Of a DNA stretch of 39,013 nt, positions 1 through 7,069 are shown in pieces; position 1 is the first letter of the stretch; each line of letters begins with the position of its first letter. The position numbers and the translations under genes were made by a program. Source of the DNA: Akkermansiaceae bacterium (GTDB lineage Bacteria; Verrucomicrobiota; Verrucomicrobiia; Verrucomicrobiales; Akkermansiaceae); contig CAISTY010000108.1 in NCBI GenBank assembly GCA_903888515.1, positions 1 through 39,013 of the forward strand. The letters are read 5' to 3'. Below the pieces are notes generated by a model that had not been told where the DNA came from, searched no databases, and saw nothing but the letters and a program-made list of their open reading frames with translations.

Positions 1-227
1 AATGGCAGAATCGTTGCGCGCAGCCCCTCCGTTTCCTCTGTTAGCTCCTGTAAAACTCTTCTCTCTTTAAGATTTTGAACAGGAGCAAACGGAGGTGTCA
101 AAGGGAGGGATCGAAGAACTGCTCTTTGGCCGTACTCACCCAACTGTGCAGGAAACGCCCGAGAAACCGCGCGGAGCTGCTTCGTGGACGGGGATCTCAT
201 CAATTTACCATTGCGCTGCGATGCAGG

Positions 228-287
228 GCCTAGTCGAAGCGTTCTTTGGGCAGGCCACATTGTCGGATCATCGAGCGGATGGTACCG
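228..287. repeat. 60-bp direct repeat, copy 1 (3' end of hicA)
   Basis: By eye, positions 228-287 are identical to 2987-3046. The shared stretch is the last part of the intact HicA gene on the minus strand, ending just past its stop codon. Outside it the two loci differ, so the second copy is a transferred or leftover piece of a HicA gene rather than a tandem duplication of the whole operon. Confidence 0.9.
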
Positions 288-436
288 ATGGGGATGTCCT
301 TGCGGGGATGTGGAACGATGACGGTATGACTGTGGTCGTCACGATACTTGGCATGGCTGCCACGTATTGAAATGAGACGGAAGCCGTTGGAAGTGAGGAT
401 GTCGATAAAGGCATGAGATGACAGGCGTTTGGGCAT
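230..436 (-). CDS. hicA: HicA-family mRNA interferase toxin
   Basis: 68-residue toxin of the HicA (YcfA-like) double-stranded-RNA-binding fold, which cleaves mRNA when not neutralised by HicB. Diagnostic features are the motif G-S-H-A-K-Y-R around residues 26-32, whose histidine is the expected catalytic residue, and the basic C-terminal helix G-T-I-R-S-M-I-R-Q. The length is usual for the family, at 60-80 residues. It lies 14 bp downstream of hicB on the same strand, the antitoxin-first order found in many hicBA operons, so the two are probably co-transcribed. The last 60 bp of the gene recur 2.8 kb away as a remnant. Nothing in the sequence suggests that this copy is broken. Confidence 0.85.
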   Translation of the reverse strand: MPKRLSSHAFIDILTSNGFRLISIRGSHAKYRDDHSHTVIVPHPRKDIPIGTIRSMIRQCGLPKERFD

Positions 437-450
437 GTTATCTGGGAGGA

Positions 451-660
451 TCAGGCAATGGCAAGTTCACCCACGGTGACATCTGAGATCTGGGGGAAGG
501 GTTCGTTGGTCTGATCATCCTCAAGGTAGAGTTCGATGGCTTCCTTAAGCATCGCCAGGGCTTCCTGCCGGGACGCCCCGAAGCTGGATACGTCGAAGTC
601 CAAACATTGGGCGACGAAATCAGGGCCTTCGCGGTAGAGGGTGTAGTGAACCTGCTTCAT
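451..660 (-). CDS. hicB: HicB-family antitoxin (short form)
   Basis: 69-residue protein matching the N-terminal partial RNase-H-like fold of HicB antitoxins. It shows the start K-Q-V-H-Y-T-L-Y-R-E-G, then F-V-A-Q-C-L-D-F-D, then a helix with E-A-L-A-M-L-K-E-A-I-E-L-Y. It lacks a separate C-terminal DNA-binding domain, as in the short HicB class, so autoregulation would need another contact surface. It is the first gene of the pair and would neutralise the HicA encoded just downstream. No convincing Shine-Dalgarno is visible before the ATG, and the sequence upstream turns into repeat tract within about 50 bp. Confidence 0.82.
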   Translation of the reverse strand: MKQVHYTLYREGPDFVAQCLDFDVSSFGASRQEALAMLKEAIELYLEDDQTNEPFPQISDVTVGELAIA

Positions 661-706
661 GAGGGAAATCTGGACCAGGGGCTGCGGCTTTGCAAACTAT
701 TACGTC

Positions 707-772
707 GAACATTGAACGCCGAACGCCGAACAGAAGAAGAATACGAACATCGAACATCGAACTTCGAACAAG
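707..772. repeat. Heptanucleotide repeat tract (GAAC-type)
   Basis: Units beginning GAAC recur every 7 bp (GAACATT, GAACGCC twice, GAACAGA). After a 10-bp interruption at 735-744 come GAACATC twice, GAACTTC and GAACAAG. The rest of the gap from 661 to 999 holds no gene that I can support. Open frames across it simply translate the repeat. Confidence 0.85.
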
Positions 773-935
773 ATTGTCGTTCGCAGGCGATTGGCCATGA
801 TACGGGCGGTTTCAGGAATGTTCATGACAGAGGCAAGATGACTGAGATTGGCCGGAGGCAAACCGCCGCTATAATGCGTGTGCAGCGGAATGTGCCGCCA
901 TCTAACACTCCGCAACCATGCTGCGGTATTCCCTT

Positions 936-1008
936 AAGTGCGACGGTCATAGTTGCTACAATGGGGGCGGATAAGTCGGCGCGGCGAGGCCGCCACGCCC
1001 TACCGGTT
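936..1008. repeat. 73-75 bp dispersed repeat, copy 1, ending at a stop codon
   Basis: Positions 936-1008 match 3386-3460 nearly base for base, with a 2-bp indel and one or two substitutions. Each copy runs across the stop codon of an EpsI-like gene and includes its last two codons (Asn-Arg-stop). The inner part can form a GC-rich hairpin, ggcgcggcg pairing with cgccacgcc with one mismatch, directly after the stop. The repeat may therefore act as a terminator or mRNA 3'-end stabiliser. Confidence 0.85.
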
Positions 1009-1704
1009 CTCCCACTGCAGCTTGTCCAGGACCTCGTGTTGGAACAGGAGCCATGCTTCGTCCTCGCTGGTGGCGCCGAAGAATCCCGCCTCGAGGACGC
1101 GAGCGGCGCCGCGGTGGCGCAGGAACGCTGTCTGGAGGCGGGTGGCGCGATCCTGGGTCAGGCTTTCTAACAATCCGTATCCTTGGATCCAGGGGAGCTT
1201 GTACACATAAACCGGGTTGCCATTGGGCATGGCTAACAAAGTGTAATTGAAGCGCAGGGTCTCGCCGTTGGCGGCCTTGTAAGTTCGCTGTCCGCCGCTT
1301 TTCAGGAGCTTGAAGCTGCCATGCCTGACGTTGCACACTTCCGCCTCGTGGCCACCGACATCGCTAAAGGGGCCGAGTTCGATGCTGTCCCACTCGAAAT
1401 AGAAGAGCGTCATTTTGCGGCCTTCGGGCAGATCTTTCGTCAACTCCGCGCCGCGGTCGGCGCGATACATCTCCAGGGCGTTGCCGAAGGGCGGCGGCGC
1501 GGATGTTAGAAGAGTCACGCCATTCCAATAAAAGACCGGTGCGGTGGAAGGGGCGAGGCCGCTGTTGCGCCAGGCGGGGACTGCGGCTTCCAAGGCGAAG
1601 AGGAAGAGGAGAAGGAGAAGAGAAAAATGATGAATTTTAAATTTTGAATTTTGAATGGGAAGAGAGCTTCGCTCAGTGCGAGAACTGGAGGATTCGTCTT
1701 TCAT
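1000..1704 (-). CDS. EpsI-like exosortase-associated protein, paralog 1
   Basis: 234 residues with an N-terminal hydrophobic segment at about 27-45, consistent with a signal anchor, followed by a periplasmic domain. It carries F-E-W-D at about 103-106 and H-E-A-E-V-C at 119-124, resembling the H-x-P-E-x-C motif of EpsI proteins that accompany exosortases. The paralog at 3452-4465 has the same two motifs and the same ending, E-N-R. The first 25 residues are encoded by 7-bp repeat tracts, and no Shine-Dalgarno is visible, so the true N-terminus is doubtful. No exosortase gene is in the window, but a PEP-CTERM substrate is encoded 9 kb away in the same orientation. The family assignment rests on short motifs and is moderate. 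Confidence 0.55.
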   Translation of the reverse strand: MKDESSSSRTERSSLPIQNSKFKIHHFSLLLLLFLFALEAAVPAWRNSGLAPSTAPVFYWNGVTLLTSAPPPFGNALEMYRADRGAELTKDLPEGRKMTLFYFEWDSIELGPFSDVGGHEAEVCNVRHGSFKLLKSGGQRTYKAANGETLRFNYTLLAMPNGNPVYVYKLPWIQGYGLLESLTQDRATRLQTAFLRHRGAARVLEAGFFGATSEDEAWLLFQHEVLDKLQWENR

Positions 1705-1862
1705 TCAACATTCAACATTTAAAATTCAACATTCCGCCTTCGGCGGCAGGAGGATTCGTTTTTCATTCAACATTTAAAATTCAACATTCAAAATTCCGCC
1801 TTCGGCGGTCAGAGGACAGAGGACAGAGGTCGGAGGTCAGAGACCTGAGGGCTGAACGCGGA
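1632..1862. repeat. Compound heptanucleotide repeat tracts
   Basis: There are three blocks. Block 1632-1659 has gaatttt-type units. Block 1703-1744 has attcaac, atttaaa, attccgc and cttcggc units. Block 1765-1862 starts with the same units and then passes without a phase break into ggtcaga, ggacaga, ggtcgga, gacctga and gggctga units. All keep a 7-bp period. The ccgccttcggcgg step forms a small hairpin in both later blocks. The interval 1705-1985 holds no supportable gene. Confidence 0.88.
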
Positions 1863-1985
1863 GCGAGCACTAGCGAGCTTGGGAAAATCCGGCGCAGCCC
1901 TAACTGGCATGGCCGAAGGCAAACCTGAGGGAGAAAGAACCTGGAATGATGTCCAGGGTTACGGATTTCAATTACATGCTATGGC

Positions 1986-2468
1986 CTATTCTCCAGCCAG
2001 TCTGAGAACTGCCGTGCGGGTCGTTATAGAAACGCGGAAGCGGAGCCGGTCGAGTTGGTCGAGCAGCGGCATGACGGCCGGGATCAGACCTATTTTTTTG
2101 GCATCAAGGAGGAGGCCCAATGTGCCGGTCATTGGAATTCTTAGTAGCTCTGCAGCACGTCTTCCGAGACCGTCGTCGAGGATGACGAAAGGGAATGGAG
2201 ATTCGAGGGCAAGAGCGAGAACAGAGGACTCGCCACGCCCCAAGTCTGCCGCGAGGGGAAGCGCCGGGGCGCTGACAGGTTGGCGGAATATCACCCATGG
2301 AAGCCGGGTGAGGTCCGGGACGTCGCATCCTTGAGAATGGCCGATCTGCAATTCTTCATGAACCGCATGAGGCACGATTACCCTGCCGATCAAGGCCGGG
2401 AGTATTTCCAAGCATCCGAGCTGATGTAGATACTGGAATGGGGAAGTATTGCAGATGAAATCAGGCAA
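1986..2468 (-). CDS. DUF3368-type PIN-domain toxin
   Basis: 160-residue protein of the DUF3368 group of PIN-domain putative nucleases, the toxin partner of UPF0175 antitoxins. It shows an N-terminal C-N-T-S-P in place of the usual D-x-S, then G-R-G-E-S-S-V-L-A-L-A at about 78-88 and a conserved acidic I-L-D-D-G-L-G near 95. The G-T-L-G-L-L-L-D-A-K-K-I-G-L-I-P signature lies near 115-130. It starts inside the end of the upstream antitoxin gene with an 8-bp overlap, so translation is probably coupled. Cleavage of RNA is inferred from the fold; the target is unknown. Confidence 0.82.
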   Translation of the reverse strand: MPDFICNTSPFQYLHQLGCLEILPALIGRVIVPHAVHEELQIGHSQGCDVPDLTRLPWVIFRQPVSAPALPLAADLGRGESSVLALALESPFPFVILDDGLGRRAAELLRIPMTGTLGLLLDAKKIGLIPAVMPLLDQLDRLRFRVSITTRTAVLRLAGE

Positions 2469-2712
2469 GGCGAGTTTCCCGTAGGAGTTCGGCTTCGTTC
2501 AGACGGAAGGTGTCGACGCCAAAATCGGCCAGTTTGGCGAGGAACACGACACGCGGAATCCCAGCGAGGCAGGCGGCAGCACCTGAGGACAACTCACCCA
2601 TCTCATGGAGTTTGGCCGCCGCTGCCAACAGCAGTCGCGAGCCCACGTCCTCCGGCGTGCCGTGTAAGGCCAGCAGTGTCTCATCGGGGATTTCCAGCGT
2701 GAGTTGATTCAT
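2461..2712 (-). CDS. UPF0175-family antitoxin
   Basis: 83-residue protein starting M-N-Q-L-T-L-E-I-P-D-E. A helix-turn-helix-like middle includes G-A-A-A-C-L-A-G-I-P-R-V-V-F-L-A-K-L, and the end is L-R-E-T-R-L-A. These match the UPF0175 family, small DNA-binding antitoxins paired with DUF3368 toxins. The frame stays open upstream to 2865, but that extension is encoded by repeat tract, so the ATG at 2712 is preferred. The gene overlaps the toxin gene by 8 bp, a normal sign of a co-translated pair. Confidence 0.8.
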   Translation of the reverse strand: MNQLTLEIPDETLLALHGTPEDVGSRLLLAAAAKLHEMGELSSGAAACLAGIPRVVFLAKLADFGVDTFRLNEAELLRETRLA

Positions 2713-2784
2713 GGGGAGAGTTTCTCTCAGTTTGATGGGATTTGCAACAGAGAAAATGTGAGGTTCAGGGATAAGAGGCATCAG

Positions 2785-2840
2785 GCTGGAGACCTGAGGG
2801 GAGGGAGAGAGGGCTGAGGGCTGAGACCTGAGGTTGAAGA
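2785..2840. repeat. Heptanucleotide repeat tract (ctgagg-type)
   Basis: Units gctggag, acctgag, gggaggg, agagagg, gctgagg, gctgaga, cctgagg and ttgaaga follow one another with a strict 7-bp period, upstream of the UPF0175 antitoxin start. The units resemble those at 1835-1855 and 3122-3149. Confidence 0.85.
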
Positions 2841-2881
2841 GAAGGGGAGGCGCTGTGCGAAGCATTCGCCGCTTCAGGTCT

Positions 2882-2989
2882 TCATTCTTCTCCTTCAGGT
2901 TTGCGGTGATAGAAGACGAGATCCACCCAGTAGTGGGTGTTGTTGAGAGTGATGCGGTATTGTCTGCCGACGAAGGTGAAGCCTTTGCC
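2882..2989 (-). pseudogene. Internal fragment of a YhcG/DUF1016 PDDEXK nuclease
   Basis: The minus strand reads G-K-G-F-T-F-V-G-R-Q-Y-R-I-T-L, then W-V-D-L-V-F-Y-H-R, then a stop at 2882-2884. This is the core of the DUF1016 (YhcG-type) PDDEXK nuclease domain, where G-K-G-F-x-F-V-G-R-Q and the D-L-x-F-Y-H strand hold catalytic positions. Only about 35 residues remain of a protein normally over 300 long. The 5' side runs directly into the stop codon of a HicA remnant, sharing one base, so two unrelated gene pieces have been joined. The frame ends prematurely after the histidine strand. Confidence 0.75.
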
Positions 2990-3066
2990 TAGTCGAAGCG
3001 TTCTTTGGGCAGGCCACATTGTCGGATCATCGAGCGGATGGTACCGTGGGTGGGGTCCTTGTTGTT
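2989..3066 (-). pseudogene. HicA C-terminal remnant
   Basis: Encodes N-N-K-D-P-T-H-G-T-I-R-S-M-I-R-Q-C-G and then the same last seven residues as the intact HicA at 230-436. Positions 2987-3046 are identical in DNA to 228-287. The residues just before the identical part differ, so the source was a related HicA allele or a recombinant. The catalytic-histidine half of the protein is missing, and the frame upstream is unrelated low-complexity sequence. Confidence 0.8.
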
Positions 3067-3121
3067 AGATATTTCCTCGGATGGGGAGGAGTGATGAGTA
3101 GTGAAGAGCATTGTACGATCC

Positions 3122-3149
3122 ACCTGAGGACAGAGGACGGAGGGCTGAA
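3122..3149. repeat. Short heptanucleotide tract
   Basis: Four 7-bp units (acctgag, gacagag, gacggag, ggctgaa) lie between two HicA remnants. They use the same vocabulary as the tracts at 1807-1855 and 2785-2840. Confidence 0.7.
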
Positions 3150-3187
3150 GCGCGTTGCGCGAGCGCTTCAAATTCAGCCCATGGACT

Positions 3188-3325
3188 TCATGGCGCCGGG
3201 ATTTCCAGGGACCTGCAGATCTTGCGTGTCAGAAGATCGGGGATTTCGCTGTGGCGTGGGACAGGTTCCCGCCGTCCGGTTGCTGGATTCCAATAGATCG
3301 AGTGGGACGCACCTTCGCGTTTGAG
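3188..3325 (-). pseudogene. 5'-truncated HicA-type toxin gene (second subtype)
   Basis: The 45 residues start L-K-R-E-G-A-S-H-S-I-Y-W-N-P, continue with R-E-P-V-P-R-H-S-E-I, and end K-I-C-R-S-L-E-I-P-A-P followed by a proper stop. This is the HicA subtype with G-x-S-H-x-I-Y-x-N-P and P-V-P-R-H motifs, also seen in the damaged copy at 30604-30786. The normal start (about 15 residues beginning M-K-R-R-D) is replaced by unrelated sequence, and no matching HicB gene is present. The catalytic-site histidine survives, but the protein would lack its first strand. Confidence 0.7.
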
Positions 3326-3385
3326 GGGAGGACCGCAAAAGTATGGAGTGCGGTGGGAAGCACAGCGCCACACCGCTTTGGCTGC

Positions 3386-3460
3386 AAGTGCGACGGTCAT
3401 ACAGTTGCTACAATGGGGGCGGATTAGTCGGCGCGGCGAGGCCGCCACGCCCTACCGGTT
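3386..3460. repeat. 73-75 bp dispersed repeat, copy 2, ending at a stop codon
   Basis: Partner of 936-1008. It overlaps the last two codons and the stop of the second EpsI-like gene at 3452-4465 and then continues outward with a GC-rich hairpin. The equal placement at both genes suggests duplication of gene plus 3' flank, or a mobile 3'-end element. Confidence 0.85.
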
Positions 3461-4465
3461 TTCGCATTTAAGATCCACGAGCATGGCGTCATGGAACGCT
3501 TGCCAGGCGGCATCGGCGTTGGGGGCGCCGCGCACGGCGCCTTGGATGACGCGGGCATAGGCGGGGCGGGAGCGGGTGAGGGCGCAATGGATGCGGATGG
3601 CACGCAAGTGATCGAAGGGCATGCCGCCGAGGCCGTCGCGGGCATTGGCAGCGGGCCTGCCGGCAACCCAGACGGCGCGGAACGCATGCACCTGGGGGCC
3701 GCGAACTGCCACGCCATTGGTTGGTCCGGGTTCGCGAAAGACGGTGTGGTCGAAGGAGAGGGTGGGGCCGGGTTGCGGCAATTTTGAATTATCAATTTGG
3801 GATGTTGAATGTTGGATAGGAGAAGAAGAGGCGCTTGTTCTGGCGTTTCTCGCGCCGTTGGCGACAAGTCCGTCTTCGCGAGGCTTCACCGGGACAAGTG
3901 GGCTGGCCCGGCGGTCCTGCCCTACCGTGTAGGCAATGGGCTTTTCCTTGGAGACGAGGATCATGCCGATGGAGCCCATGCAGGCCTCGGGCATGTGCCG
4001 GAACGCCTCCAACACGCTGCCTGTATCGGTGCCGTCCCACTCGAAAAACGCGAGGTGCAGGCCGATGGTGTCGTCGAGTTTGACGTGCAACACCTGGCCG
4101 CTGGAACAACGCAGCATGGGCGCGGACTTGGCGTAAACTTCGGGGAGGGGAGTGAATGAAGAAGATAGTGGATAGTGGATCGTGGATTGTGGATAGTGGA
4201 TTGTGGATCCTCTATCTTCTATCTCCGATCCTCTATCTTCTATCATCGATCCTCTATCTTCTATCATCGATCCTCTATCTTCTATCATCGATCCTCTATC
4301 TTCTATCATCGATCCTCTATCTTCCATCTGCGGCCGATAGGCCAGGACGGGCTGGCCGGGGTCCGCGGGCGCGGGGTGCATCCACCAGTAGGCCAAGCCT
4401 TCGGTCGCGCCGAGGGTGAGGGCGATGGCGGAGAGAGACGCAAGACTGGCAGAGCCAAGACGCAA
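3452..4465 (-). CDS. EpsI-like exosortase-associated protein, paralog 2, with in-frame repeat insertions
   Basis: 337 residues. A hydrophobic N-terminus (about 8-28) looks like a signal peptide or anchor. Residues about 47-101 are a low-complexity block of repeated I-E-D-R-G-S-M heptads encoded by a 21-bp DNA repeat. The conserved core has A-F-F-E-W-D at about 139-144 and H-M-P-E-A-C at 157-162, the EpsI-like H-x-P-E-x-C motif. A second repeat-derived insertion (Q-H-S-T-S-Q-I-D-N-S-K) lies near residue 220. The end L-K-C-E-N-R matches paralog 1. The gene follows the polysaccharide export genes on the same strand and may help exosortase-dependent surface sorting. Since the repeats keep the frame open, the gene may still be expressed, but it may also be degenerating. 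Confidence 0.5.
   Translation of the reverse strand: MRLGSASLASLSAIALTLGATEGLAYWWMHPAPADPGQPVLAYRPQMEDRGSMIEDRGSMIEDRGSMIEDRGSMIEDRGSEIEDRGSTIHYPQSTIHYPLSSSFTPLPEVYAKSAPMLRCSSGQVLHVKLDDTIGLHLAFFEWDGTDTGSVLEAFRHMPEACMGSIGMILVSKEKPIAYTVGQDRRASPLVPVKPREDGLVANGARNARTSASSSPIQHSTSQIDNSKLPQPGPTLSFDHTVFREPGPTNGVAVRGPQVHAFRAVWVAGRPAANARDGLGGMPFDHLRAIRIHCALTRSRPAYARVIQGAVRGAPNADAAWQAFHDAMLVDLKCENR
4164..4331. repeat. 168-bp heptamer array with 21-bp higher-order unit
   Basis: 4164-4205 is six 7-bp units (gatagtg, gatagtg, gatcgtg, gattgtg, gatagtg, gattgtg). 4206-4331 is six 21-bp units, each three heptamers (gatcctc, tatcttc, tatcatc); the four at 4227-4310 are identical. The total is 24 heptamers, or eight times 21 bp, so the array keeps the reading frame of the EpsI-like gene that contains it. 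There are no unique spacers, so it is not a CRISPR array. Confidence 0.95.
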
Positions 4466-4502
4466 GAGGAGAGGAAGAGTTGTCGGGTGAAGAGGAAGAA
4501 CG

Positions 4503-4534
4503 TCTAAAGGTTTAAAGGTCTAAAGGTCTATTGT
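4503..4534. repeat. Octamer repeat (gtctaaag-type)
   Basis: gtctaaag, gtttaaag, gtctaaag and gtctattg follow in tandem with an 8-bp period. This is the one clear exception to the 7-bp period of the other tracts. It ends over the stop codon of the EpsI-like remnant. Confidence 0.75.
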
Positions 4535-4603
4535 TCGAAGGCCAGCCAGGCGGTTTCGGCGTTGGGGGGGAGCGCCGCGGACGGGGCCTTGGATGACGCG
4601 GGC
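4528..4603 (-). pseudogene. C-terminal remnant of a third EpsI-like gene
   Basis: The minus strand reads A-R-V-I-Q-G-P-V-R-G-A-P, then after a frameshift N-A-E-T-A-W-L-A-F-E-Q and a stop at 4528-4530. The paralog at 3452-4465 has A-R-V-I-Q-G-A-V-R-G-A-P-N-A-D-A-A-W-Q-A-F at the same place. A run of seven C residues (minus strand) at about 4565-4571 causes the shift. The rest of the interval 4466-4840 contains no gene I can support. Confidence 0.7.
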
Positions 4604-4840
4604 ATCACGGAGCACCGACCACGGCACGCTACCGCCCGTGGTCGCTTTTCCGGGTCAGGGAAAAAACCAAGAGTCGATGGCATCGAAGGGTCAGTTGCTG
4701 CGAACGATCAGCCGAGGAGAAGAACAACGGCATGAAGATTGCTGGAAAGCGGCGGCCAGTTCAAGAAAATATGAACGATATTTCAGATGGGATGGCGGTG
4801 TGGGTTCTTGTGGGGAATGGGTGGATGAGGTCGGTCTGCC

Positions 4841-7015
4841 CTAGGATCCTTTTTCGCTATCGCTGCCGTAGGCGCCATAAGCTTTGTAACCGTATCGGTA
4901 AGCGCGGCCGTAGCGGGAACTCTTGTAGTAGCCATAGGAGTAGTTTTCGCTCATCAGGCGGCGCTTTTCCTGGAAGCCGTTGAAGACGACGCCGCTGAGC
5001 GAGGTGCCGTCCTCTTCCAGAATCGTGAGTGCCCGGTGGACGGCACCTTTGGGGACCTTTTCCGCCTGGACGACGAGGCAGACATTGTGGGCGAGAGGTG
5101 CGATGACGCGGGTATCCGGCACCGCCAGGATGGGGGCGGTATCGAGCACCACGATATCGTAGTCGCGGCAGGCCTGATCGAGGACGGACTGGAGGTGAGT
5201 GATTTCGAGGAGTTCGCCCGGGTTGGGGGCGCGCATTCCGGACAGGATGATGTGGAGGTTTTCGTGGCCGCTATTGCGGCAGATGACCTCGTCAAAGGAG
5301 GCGAGGCCGGCAAGGCACTCGGTGATGCCGCCATGTGCCTGTTCGCGGGTGAGGCCGAAGACCTTGTGGACCGAGGGTTTGCGCAAGTCCAGATCGATGA
5401 GGAGTGTCTTGCGTCCCTGGCCGGCGGCGGCAAGGGCGAAGTTGGCGGAGGTCAGGGTTTTGCCTTCACTGGGGAGAGAGCTGGTGAAGAGGGAGATTTT
5501 GCGCGTTGTTTCGTCGCCGAGGAGGGATACGGACGCGCGGAGGACGCGATACATTTCCGCATAACTGGTGGAAGATGTGCCGTGGCGGAAGACGATGCGC
5601 CGGTCCCAATCCTTGTGGAAATTCGTTTTATCGTTGGGGTTGCGTTTCCGATACTGTTGTTCGGCGACGGCGAGGTGATGGAGTTTGATATCGGCAATCG
5701 CGGCGAGAACAGGCACGTTGGTCTCGCCGACGAGCTGAGAGACAGTGTGGAACTTGTTGTCGAGGCGGATCATGAGCAGGGCGAACAGGAGCCCGCAGGC
5801 AAGGCCGCCCAGAGTCCCGGAGGTGAAGACTTTGCTGGAAATCGGGGCCGAGGGGCCACCGGGCACGCGCGCCAGATTGCTGACTTCGGCGGTGGATTCT
5901 TCCGACTCCTGATTGACGCTGGTTTCCTGCATGCGGGTCAGCATGCTGTTGAAGACACTCGTTGAACTGATGATTTCGCTCTCGAGCACCCCAATGCGTG
6001 CGAGGAGTTGCTGACGGGCGCTGTGCAGATAGTCGTCAGGTTGGGTCAGGTGATCCGGCATGTCCTTGCCGGCCGATTCCCAATAGGACTTGTCAGTCGC
6101 GGTCTTGCGGGCCGCATCGAACTCACGAATGAAACGTTCTTGAAGTTGTTTCAGTTCCGCGTTGGCGGTCATCATTTTCGGATGTTTCGGGAGGTAGCGG
6201 CGCTCCAACGTGGTGACCTCGGCTTCCTTGGTATCAAGCGCCTTGAGCACCTCCAGGGCGCGCGAGTAGATCGACTGGGTTCTGCGGGCGGTTTGGAGGT
6301 TGGAGCGGGCATCCTTGGATTCCTTTTGCAACAGATCGATCGAACTGCTGCGGTCTGCGGTGCGGGCGCTGGCGATCTCGGCGAGGTATTCGCGGGCAAT
6401 GGCATCGGCGAGGGCTTTGGAGACTTCGGGCACGGGGTGGGTGATGGCAATATCGAGCAGGCGGGTTCCGCGGCGGATGGAGACTTGCATCCAACCGGAG
6501 ATCATGCCGCCGAGAACGGCGGCGGGAGGCGGGGCTTGGCGCGCCGAGTCGTCGGCGGTGGACTCATTGCCCAGTTTGTTACGCAGCCATTCGGGCATCC
6601 AATCCACCGGCATCGGCATCAAGCCGGGCAGATCGCGAACATCCTGGCGTGATGCGACGCGTTCGAGCAAGTCCACGCGGCGGATGCGTTCGGCGACGGT
6701 GTTCATGGCTTCGATGCTGCCCAGGTTGATTTCATCGACCTGGTCGCGGGACATCACGGAATTGGTTTGCTGTTTGATCAGCAGGGATGCGGCGGCGGTG
6801 TATTGCTTCGGGGTTTTGGAAAGATAGTAGGTGGCTCCGAGAAATCCGAGGATCATCCCCAGAACAATCCAATACCAGCGACCAATGAGATGATTCGCCA
6901 TCCGCCTGAGCTTGTCCTGATCGGGACGGCGCGATGTGCCGCTGTCCGGCATGTCCAGATCTTCAGCATCCTCGATATCGAATGCTTGGCGGCGTGAGCG
7001 CTGGGAGGGTGACAT
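4841..7015 (-). CDS. Wzc-type polysaccharide co-polymerase / bacterial tyrosine autokinase
   Basis: 724 residues, the usual size for fused Wzz-BY-kinase proteins. It has an N-terminal cytoplasmic tail, a membrane segment at about 48-65, and a long periplasmic Wzz-type coiled region. A second membrane segment sits at about 408-430. The cytoplasmic kinase has Walker A S-L-P-S-E-G-K-T (513-520), Walker A' L-L-I-D-L-D-L-R-K (about 538-546) and Walker B I-V-V-L-D-T (about 621-626). The C-terminal tail (691-717) carries ten tyrosines, the expected autophosphorylation cluster. The protein controls chain length and export of exopolysaccharide together with the OPX protein encoded 54 bp upstream, and the two are probably co-transcribed. 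Unlike Gram-positive systems, transmembrane part and kinase are one polypeptide. Confidence 0.93.
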   Translation of the reverse strand: MSPSQRSRRQAFDIEDAEDLDMPDSGTSRRPDQDKLRRMANHLIGRWYWIVLGMILGFLGATYYLSKTPKQYTAAASLLIKQQTNSVMSRDQVDEINLGSIEAMNTVAERIRRVDLLERVASRQDVRDLPGLMPMPVDWMPEWLRNKLGNESTADDSARQAPPPAAVLGGMISGWMQVSIRRGTRLLDIAITHPVPEVSKALADAIAREYLAEIASARTADRSSSIDLLQKESKDARSNLQTARRTQSIYSRALEVLKALDTKEAEVTTLERRYLPKHPKMMTANAELKQLQERFIREFDAARKTATDKSYWESAGKDMPDHLTQPDDYLHSARQQLLARIGVLESEIISSTSVFNSMLTRMQETSVNQESEESTAEVSNLARVPGGPSAPISSKVFTSGTLGGLACGLLFALLMIRLDNKFHTVSQLVGETNVPVLAAIADIKLHHLAVAEQQYRKRNPNDKTNFHKDWDRRIVFRHGTSSTSYAEMYRVLRASVSLLGDETTRKISLFTSSLPSEGKTLTSANFALAAAGQGRKTLLIDLDLRKPSVHKVFGLTREQAHGGITECLAGLASFDEVICRNSGHENLHIILSGMRAPNPGELLEITHLQSVLDQACRDYDIVVLDTAPILAVPDTRVIAPLAHNVCLVVQAEKVPKGAVHRALTILEEDGTSLSGVVFNGFQEKRRLMSENYSYGYYKSSRYGRAYRYGYKAYGAYGSDSEKGS

Positions 7016-7069
7016 AAGAGAAAGGAGAAGAGGAGGAGTTGTCCGAAGTGAAAGAGCAGAGACAAGGGC

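Noticed and set aside
700..915. 71-codon minus-strand frame with a Cys/Phe-rich tail
   Set aside because: The tail is just the translation of the GAAC heptamer tract, and no domain is visible.
4206..4331. Regular repeats that could be taken for a CRISPR array
   Set aside because: The 21-bp units are directly tandem without spacers and are built of heptamers. No cas gene is present.
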